Assembly: GCA_964017045.1 (NCBI GenBank)
Contig: OZ024796.1
Span: 25,917,010-25,981,009 of the forward strand
Length of the DNA stretch: 64,000 nucleotides
Source of the DNA: Omphiscola glabra
Lineage: Eukaryota > Mollusca > Gastropoda > Lymnaeidae
Reading direction: 5' to 3'
Under the pieces are notes generated by a model. The model did no database searches. It worked only from the letters and a program-made list of their open reading frames with translations, and was not told where the DNA came from. Position 1 is the first letter of the stretch; each line of letters opens with the position of its first letter. Of the stretch, positions 57,701 to 64,000 are shown piece by piece. The translations under genes were made by a program, and so were the position numbers.

Positions 57701-58010
57701 GAACCACTGCATCGAGACATTGGTATGAAACACTGCAGCAAGGCATTGGTATGAACCACTGCAGCAAGGCATTGGTATGAACCACTGCAGCAAGGCATTG
57801 GTATGAAACACTGCATCGAGGCATTGGTATGAAACACTGCAGCAAGTCATTGGTATGAAACACTGAAGCAAGGCATTGGTATGAAACACTGCAGCAAGGC
57901 ATTGGTATGCACCCCTGCAGCAAGGCATTGGTATGAAAGACTGCAGCAAGGCATTGGTATGAAACCCTGCAGCAATGCATTGGTATGAAACACTGCAGCA
58001 AGGCATTGGT
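54769..58010. repeat. large satellite array, 26-bp unit, about 125 copies, higher-order structure
   Basis: Unit GCATTGGTATGAACCACTGC plus a variable AGCAAG, with three main types: A (CTGCAGCAAGG), B (CTGCATCGAGA) and C (CTGCGGCAAGG). A second polymorphism is GAACCACT versus GAAACACT. Units are otherwise nearly identical in the interior and degrade at the right edge (57,540-58,010). The order B8 A2 B2 A1 B2 A2 C6 A recurs exactly 676 bp apart (55915 and 56591). All three minus-strand frames are open over more than 1000 codons because 78 bp of repeat lacks stops; these are not genes. Confidence 0.97.
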
Positions 58011-59360
58011 TCCGGCTAAATAACATGAAAAGCATTACGTGAGAGCTCACCGCAACATCCTCCAGCCCTTCCCCTCCTCACCATCCACCACGCACCCCCT
58101 CCCAGCCACCTTCACGCGACAACCACCTCGATCACCAGACCGTGATCTGTGAACATAATTAAACATTAAAATCAAGCCTTTGTGCCTGCGCTATTTCGTC
58201 CAGCGTCGGAACCAAACAAGAAATGTCAACCACGGATGTCGGCGACTGACACAATTAATTAAACAGCGCATGTCGTAAATTTTTAACTGGGGCGTGAAAA
58301 GAGGAGAGAACAGGGGTGCGGATTGGGAGGGAGGGGAGGTTGGAGAGGAGACGGGAGTGGGAAAGAAAGAAGTGCCTGGGTTGGAGAGTAGGAGGCTGTA
58401 AAATGTCTCCAAGTGATGTTGTTGGCTGCATTGTTGTATGAATAATCTACAAGGACGGAGTTGGAATAACTTTAATAAACATTTAAATTTTTTTGTTGTA
58501 CTTCAGTTCTGAGTTCTCACTTTCTTTCTCTATCCCTCTCTCATTCCCCAGCTTTATGTCTCTCTTTCTCCCTCTCACTTCCTCTCTCTTTTCTACTCTC
58601 ATTCTTCCTCTCTCTCTTTCTCTCGCTATTTCTTTCATCCCCTTTCTCTCTCTCTCTCTCTCTCTCTCCCTCCCAGCTTTCTATCTCTCTCATTCTCCCG
58701 ATTTCTGTCCCCCTTTCTCTCTCCCACTTCCCCTCTATTTTATCCCCTCTTTCTCTCTCTTCCTCTTTGTCTTTCTCTCTCTATTTATGTCAATCTCTTT
58801 CTTTTTCTCTCCTTATTTCTGTCGCTTCTCTCTCTTTCTCTCGAGCGTTCCCATTCTCCCTGTCCCCTTTCTTTCAATGCGTGTCCTCGCCGGTCTCACT
58901 ATAATGGAATGCTAAATAAGTTTGTAAAAAAGATGTTGGACACCAGTACCAAGAATTGTACTGCACTGAGCACTATGCTAAGCTTGTATAATTGTTTATT
59001 TGATCGGACACACCACCAGAAAATATTCAGAGTTAATTGCCTTGATGTGTTCTACTAGAATAAATAGCCAGGCATTACATGTGCACGCAATGTACGAACC
59101 ATGGCGGTAAGCAGCTACTACTACCACATGCCCAACGCTCCGTCTGTACCATTTGAAACTCTTTAAGTGTTCAAAATTTTCGGTCGCGTAGCAACCGTGT
59201 CTTTTGAATATCGATGAAACGGGTGAGCTAGTCGATACATTTTAATTTGGAATGTAAGGACATAAAAGCCATTACTTAAAAATTTATATTGACAAAAAAA
59301 TTTCGAGCACAGAAAGGTAAACCATAATGGGAAAATTCCTTTCATTTTTTGTGTGCTTTA
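58011..59360. other. gene-free stretch with CT-rich tract
   Basis: A (CT)/(CTCTTT)-rich low-complexity tract covers 58510-58870 and creates a spurious Ser/Leu/Phe frame. Otherwise no feature recognised. Confidence 0.6.
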
Positions 59361-59741
59361 ATCTCGTTGAGTACCGCTTATGCTACAGAGCCAAGTTGAG
59401 TACCGCATAGGCTACAAAGCCAAACTGCCTAATTCCTTTTAGCCCGTTGAGTATCGCTTAGGCTACTGAGCCAAACTGCCTAATTCGCTTAGTCCCGTTG
59501 AGTACTGCTTAGTCTAAAGAGCCAAACTGCCTAATTCGTTTAATCCCGTAGAGTGCCGCTTAGGCTAAAGAGCCAAGCTGCCTAATTCGTTTAATCCCGT
59601 AGAGTTCCGCTTAGTCTAAAGAGCCAAACTGCCCAATTCGTTTAATCCCGTAGAGTGCCGCTTAGGCTAAAGAGCCAAACTGCCTCTAATTCGTTTAGTT
59701 CCGTTGAGTACCGCTTAGACTACAGAGCCAAACTGCCTACT
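59361..59741. repeat. minisatellite, 51-bp unit, about 7 copies
   Basis: Unit TAATTCGTTTAATCCCGTAG, then AGTGCCGCTTAGGCTAAAGA, then GCCAAACTGCC, moderately diverged. Confidence 0.93.
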
Positions 59742-61733
59742 TCGTGGAAGAAACGAGAGCCGACCAACCCATCACGTACTTTCACGAGCTGCAACGGGAA
59801 AGGCAAGCCTTAGGAAAAACGCAGTAAACTACTCTAGATATCCAATTCTGTCACTGCATAACTGGGGTCACAAAGTGCCTTAAACTCAATATCGTAACGG
59901 AAGTGAAACGTCGATGAAAGAAAAGGACAACTTTCGCATTGATAGATTTATGCGCAATGTCCATTTGAAAGAGCCCTAAGACTTTTAAAAAGAGTGCGCG
60001 AGGGGGAACAGGGAAAAAAAAAGGGGGGGGCGGGGAGTGTGCCACCGGGGAATCTTTAAATCAAAAAATGTCCTTAACGGATGAGCAGTTGAGATGATAG
60101 ATAAACACGTCACATATCAACACGAGTTGGGATTAATTTGCTCTGGATTCCCTCTACCTAATTTCAAGTGTTGTTACATTAGCTTAGTAAAACAATGAAT
60201 GGGGTAATTGAAATGGCAACATTGCGTATCCCATCTTACCCTCCCCCCCCCCCACACACACATTCTTTCCAAACCGGGTTGCAAATATAAACAAGTGAAA
60301 TGAATCTATCTGAGCCTCTTCGTTACGATCCCAAACTTTAACAAAAAAACACAAAAAAACCCCCAGATCATCCCTTATTGTTCAATTGCAGCTGCGTTTC
60401 CCAAATGCTTTTATGTTTAAGAAGCTTTCATTTGATTCGTCGTGAGGTGTGATGTGTTTTTAATGCGCGACATTTTCCCCATGTTTCAATTGTACTATAG
60501 TAGGACTCATACAGTGGAATCAGGCTGTCTAAGAATAATTCCCGAGTGGATGGTGTCCAACCCGCTCTCACTGCGCACCGTGATGCGCTCTTATTATATG
60601 CTTCCCACCCCTCGTATGCAACAAATGCACACAAAAGAACACATTCGTTGCTCACTGTTCAGTGACAACTTACAAGTCATGTCGAACAGAAAGGCGAATG
60701 CAGGTCTACACAGTCTAAGCATTGGTGGATATACGGAGCGCCATCAGGAATTATTATTATAGATTATGCCCCTCTTCCCGCAAATTTACATGCGCAGGGT
60801 GGTTGAGTTGCCCAATATAGTAACACAATAATTGGGATCCGTTAAACCAGATCGCTTTATATCCGAATTCGCTTTATACCGGTGGTCGACAGCACATTGT
60901 ATGAAAACTAACACCGCTTGGCTAAGTACTTTGTAAAAATTCTTTCACTCAAACGTTTCAGTTAAGTCGAAAGAAGGAAAAGGATTAATGAAATTGCGCA
61001 AGTAGCTCGACCGCAATAACAAAGGGAAAAGGCTCCTGTGCTCTATAAACAAAACTTAAGTAAGCTGTGATGGAGCGGCACGCACGTATCTTCTCCTGCT
61101 CTGTTGTTCGTCAGTCTTATTTCCATACTACGTACTTGTTTGGGTCATGTGTTCAAACCTCTTGATCCATAGGAAACTTTAAATGTGAACTACATCCCTG
61201 ACCAACCTCCTGTCGCCCTACAGAGACTTAGTATCACGTCTCGGGTGACTAGTCCATTAAACACCATCGGGGTGTATAGCTAAACAGCCCAAGTATCGTA
61301 ATTTGACGACGACCTTCCGAAATTACCAAGAGTTACGAAAATGTGTCCAGCACAACTTTAGCTTCAGCACGGCAAATACACAAACGAACGGTGAGATATT
61401 GATGTTCATATGACTCAGAAGTTGTCCAGATCAACAAACAAAAATGTTGTCTTGGTGACGCATGCAAGATAAATGATTAATCAAATTAATGACATCGCTC
61501 GTTTGAAATTGAACAGAGCTACCGCACCACACACAACATGAAAGTTTGAATCTCAAGTCTGATCGAGCTGGTGGCCGCCTGTTATTTTAAGTGTAACAAA
61601 TGAAATTATAAAACATATAGTTTTTAAATGAGATAACCTCACTCAGCGCTGCAACTTTTTGATTAACCCCCCCCCCCCATTTTTTTGGGGGGGGGGGGGG
61701 TTTAATTATAATGTAACCGCCATTGCCTTTCCC
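59742..61733. other. gene-free stretch
   Basis: No gene or element end recognised in 2 kb. An unusual C12-AT-rich-G14 inverted repeat lies at 61667-61700. Confidence 0.5.
61667..61700. repeat. C-run / G-run hairpin
   Basis: Twelve C, then ATTTTTTT, then fourteen G. The flanks TTAA and TTTAA extend the inverted symmetry. It could form a strong hairpin or a G-quadruplex on one strand, or be an assembly or sequencing artefact. Confidence 0.8.
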
Positions 61734-62508
61734 AGAATTAATACCATTCTCTTCCAGTACCATTCTCTTACAATAACATTCTCTTCCAATACCACTCTCT
61801 TCCAATACCATTCTCTTCCAGTACCATTCTCTTTCAATACCATTCTCTTTCAATACCATTCTCTTTCAATACCATTCTCTTTCAATACCATTCTCTTCCA
61901 ATACCACTCTCTTCCAATACCATTCTCTTCCAGTACCATTCTCTTTCAATACCATTCTCTTTCAATACCATTCTCTTCCAATACCATTCTCTTCCAGTAC
62001 CATTCTCTTTCAATACCATTCTCTTTCAATACCATTCTCTTTCAATACCATTCTCTTTCAATACCATTCTCTTTCAATACCATTCTCTTTCAATACCATT
62101 CTCTTTCAATACCATTCTCTTTCAATACCATTCTCTTCCAGTACCATTCTCTTTCAATACCATTCTCTTTCAATACCATTCTCTTCCAGTACCATTCTCT
62201 TTCAATACCATTCTCTTTCAATACCATTCTCTTTCAATACCATTCTCTTTCAATACCATTCTCTTTCAATACCATTCTCTTCCAGTACCATTCTCTTTCA
62301 ATACCATTCTCTTTCAATACCATTCTCTTTCAATACCATTCTCTTTCAATACCATTCTCTTCCAATACCATTCTCTTCCAGTACCATTCTCTTCCAATAC
62401 CATTCTCTTTCAATACCATTCTCTTTCAATACCATTCTCTTCCAATACCATTCTCTTTCAATACCACTCTCTTCCAATACCATTCTCTTCCAGTACCATT
62501 CTCTTCCA
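61734..62508. repeat. minisatellite, 16-bp unit, about 48 copies
   Basis: Unit ACCATTCTCTTTCAAT, with interspersed TTCCAGT, TTCCAAT and CACTC variants. Open frames across it are artefacts of the repeat. Confidence 0.96.
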
Positions 62509-63159
62509 TTCCAAATCTCCCCTTGACCAATGTTAAAAAAAGCAACGCAGCAATAATTGCCCTAGAACGTAATCAACATGACTGTTAATTATGCTCGGCA
62601 ATTAGGCCAACGGTATATAACATCCCCACATACAACACAAGACCCTAGGCAAGCCAATGTCGTTAGTCACCAGGCTGACATTTGTAAATTGTGGGTTGCA
62701 ACATTGAGCAATTAAAGGCCCGTACATTCACTCCCGGCACACAAGCAAGCAAATCTCCTGGCTTTGGGACTTTTGGTCTCCGAGTCCGGCGACCAACTCA
62801 CCCTTATCGCTTCCATTCCCCGTCATTTATTCAACAGACTTTCTCGTTTTCTCTCTCCCCCTTTCTTTCACTGTGGCTCGTTTAGCTGTCTCCCATGTGG
62901 ACGCTTTCCCAGAGGTTTTTCACTGCAGCGGTTCTTGGTGCTTGTCTCGTCAAGTATCCAAACCACTCTTGAGATAACAGGAAGTCACTCAACCAGATGA
63001 GGGCCCAATCATATCCATTTCAGCTCCGTCATTATTATATCTCTATTTCTGAGGGCCTCCCCCTTCCCAAATCCACTCATAAGGAAATGAATTACTGGCG
63101 GCAGCAATGCAAAAAGTGCTTGACGAAAGTTTGTTCCCGACTCTTCAAGCCAACGGCCT
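62509..63159. other. gene-free stretch
   Basis: No recognised gene. Confidence 0.5.
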
Positions 63160-63470
63160 CTACCGTGAGCCATCAACTCCTAATGCGAGTCAATGACTCA
63201 TATATTTGACCAATGTCGACTACTGTGAGTCAATGACTCTCCGACTTTTGACCAACAACTGCTACTGTGAGTCATCAATTCCTACTGCGTGTCAATGACT
63301 CATGCATTTGACTCACGTCGACTACTGTGAGTCAATGACTCTCCGACTTTTGACCAACGCCCGCTACTGTGAGTCAATGACTTTTACTCTAGACCAACTT
63401 ATGCTACTGTGAGTCAGTGATTCCAAACTTTGTGTCAACGTCTGCTACCGCAAGTAAACGGGTGCAATTC
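63160..63470. repeat. degenerate tandem repeat rich in TGAGTCA
   Basis: Units of roughly 38-55 bp: CTACTGTGAGTCAATGACTC, TCCGACTTTTGACCAAC. TGAGTCA or its complement TGACTCA starts at 63194, 63226, 63268, 63296, 63309, 63328, 63370 and 63410. Confidence 0.9.
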
Positions 63471-64000
63471 TTAGTCAACGGATCTATTAAGACACGATAA
63501 CTCTCTGGTTCAGCTCTTCAAACCTTGTCTGGAGCCTAAGTGAATGAAAACTTTCTTGAGAAATATCATGTTGCGTCCTGACCACAGACATGTTCCAAGA
63601 GCAGTATCCGGTCAGCAAAGCCTGAGAATTCTGTAGAAATATATTATTCTTTTCCCAAAAACTTTTAAAATGTAATTTCAGTTGTTTTTTTTAAAAACTC
63701 CTTTATTCAATTAATCCTATCCATGTTTAATGTTTCATCAACGTTTCTATGTATATTTTGGAGATTTGATTCTTTGAATCAGTCAACATGCCCTCGAGAT
63801 GTCTATCCGCATGCAAACCAAGGGAAACGACATTTTAACTGGTTAGAAAAGGCGTCGAATTAACATTTTATTACAAAAAAAGGAGAGACGGTTTTTTACT
63901 GGATGGTTACCAAAATCTAGTACTGCAGTCTGAAAAGGTTTAATTTATAAGCCTACTTAAATGACACATAAGATAACATGTTAAAATCTTTAAAATATTT
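63471..64000. other. gene-free stretch to window end
   Basis: AT-rich, no recognised features. Confidence 0.5.

Noticed and set aside
54674..58006. Minus-strand reading frames of more than 1000 codons in all three frames
   Set aside because: They are generated by a stop-free 26-bp tandem repeat. The three frames encode the same shifted peptide and there is no promoter, splice site or non-repeat domain.
54769..58010. CRISPR array
   Set aside because: Units are directly contiguous with no unique spacers, and the genome is eukaryotic.
61659..62588. 309-codon frame
   Set aside because: Entirely the 16-bp repeat read in three-unit (48-bp) cycles, plus homopolymer sequence at the start.

Overview
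This is a eukaryotic (animal) genomic window dominated by repeats. Spliced, intron-rich coding sequence, AATAAA signals, LINE, hAT, Helitron and Kolobok-type elements and very many minisatellites all exclude a prokaryote. The host is probably a mollusc, perhaps a gastropod. This is an inference from the SPIN-type hAT copies (known from a pond snail as well as vertebrates and a blood-feeding bug), the repeat style and the general animal gene content; no marker gene here fixes the taxon.

Left part (1-12,000), AT-rich. The one confident host gene is a three-exon ACOT13/THEM2-like hotdog-fold acyl-CoA thioesterase (CDS 651-4950, + strand), whose first intron appears to be of the GC-AG class. Downstream lie a small MITE and a dispersed repeat. 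A complete-looking TTAA-flanked DNA transposon of Kolobok type follows (6693-9612), with an intact 603-residue transposase and matching terminal inverted repeats.

Middle part (12,000-20,300), a transposon nest. It holds a SPIN-like MITE with a target duplication, a decayed LINE, a hAT element with a second hAT inside it, a 3' SPIN fragment, and a further 2-kb hAT that carries a deleted GTF2IRD2-like transposase, a 21-bp minisatellite and another nested MITE. Four of these hAT-type insertions can be closed exactly with 8-bp target duplications (three perfect plus the nested MITE, also perfect; the SPIN copy matches at 7 of 8).

Right part (20,300-64,000), a minisatellite landscape. More than 30 unrelated tandem arrays with units of 12-73 bp are separated by a few hundred bases of sequence without recognisable genes. 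My rough sum is about 17 kb of array in the last 52 kb. The largest (54.77-58.01 kb, about 125 copies of a 26-bp unit) has a 676-bp higher-order repeat. A Helitron 3' end, a 5'-truncated LINE and two or three possible isolated exons are scattered through it. The long reading frames in this part are products of tandem repetition and are not annotated as genes. I see no rRNA, tRNA, CRISPR or multi-gene system.
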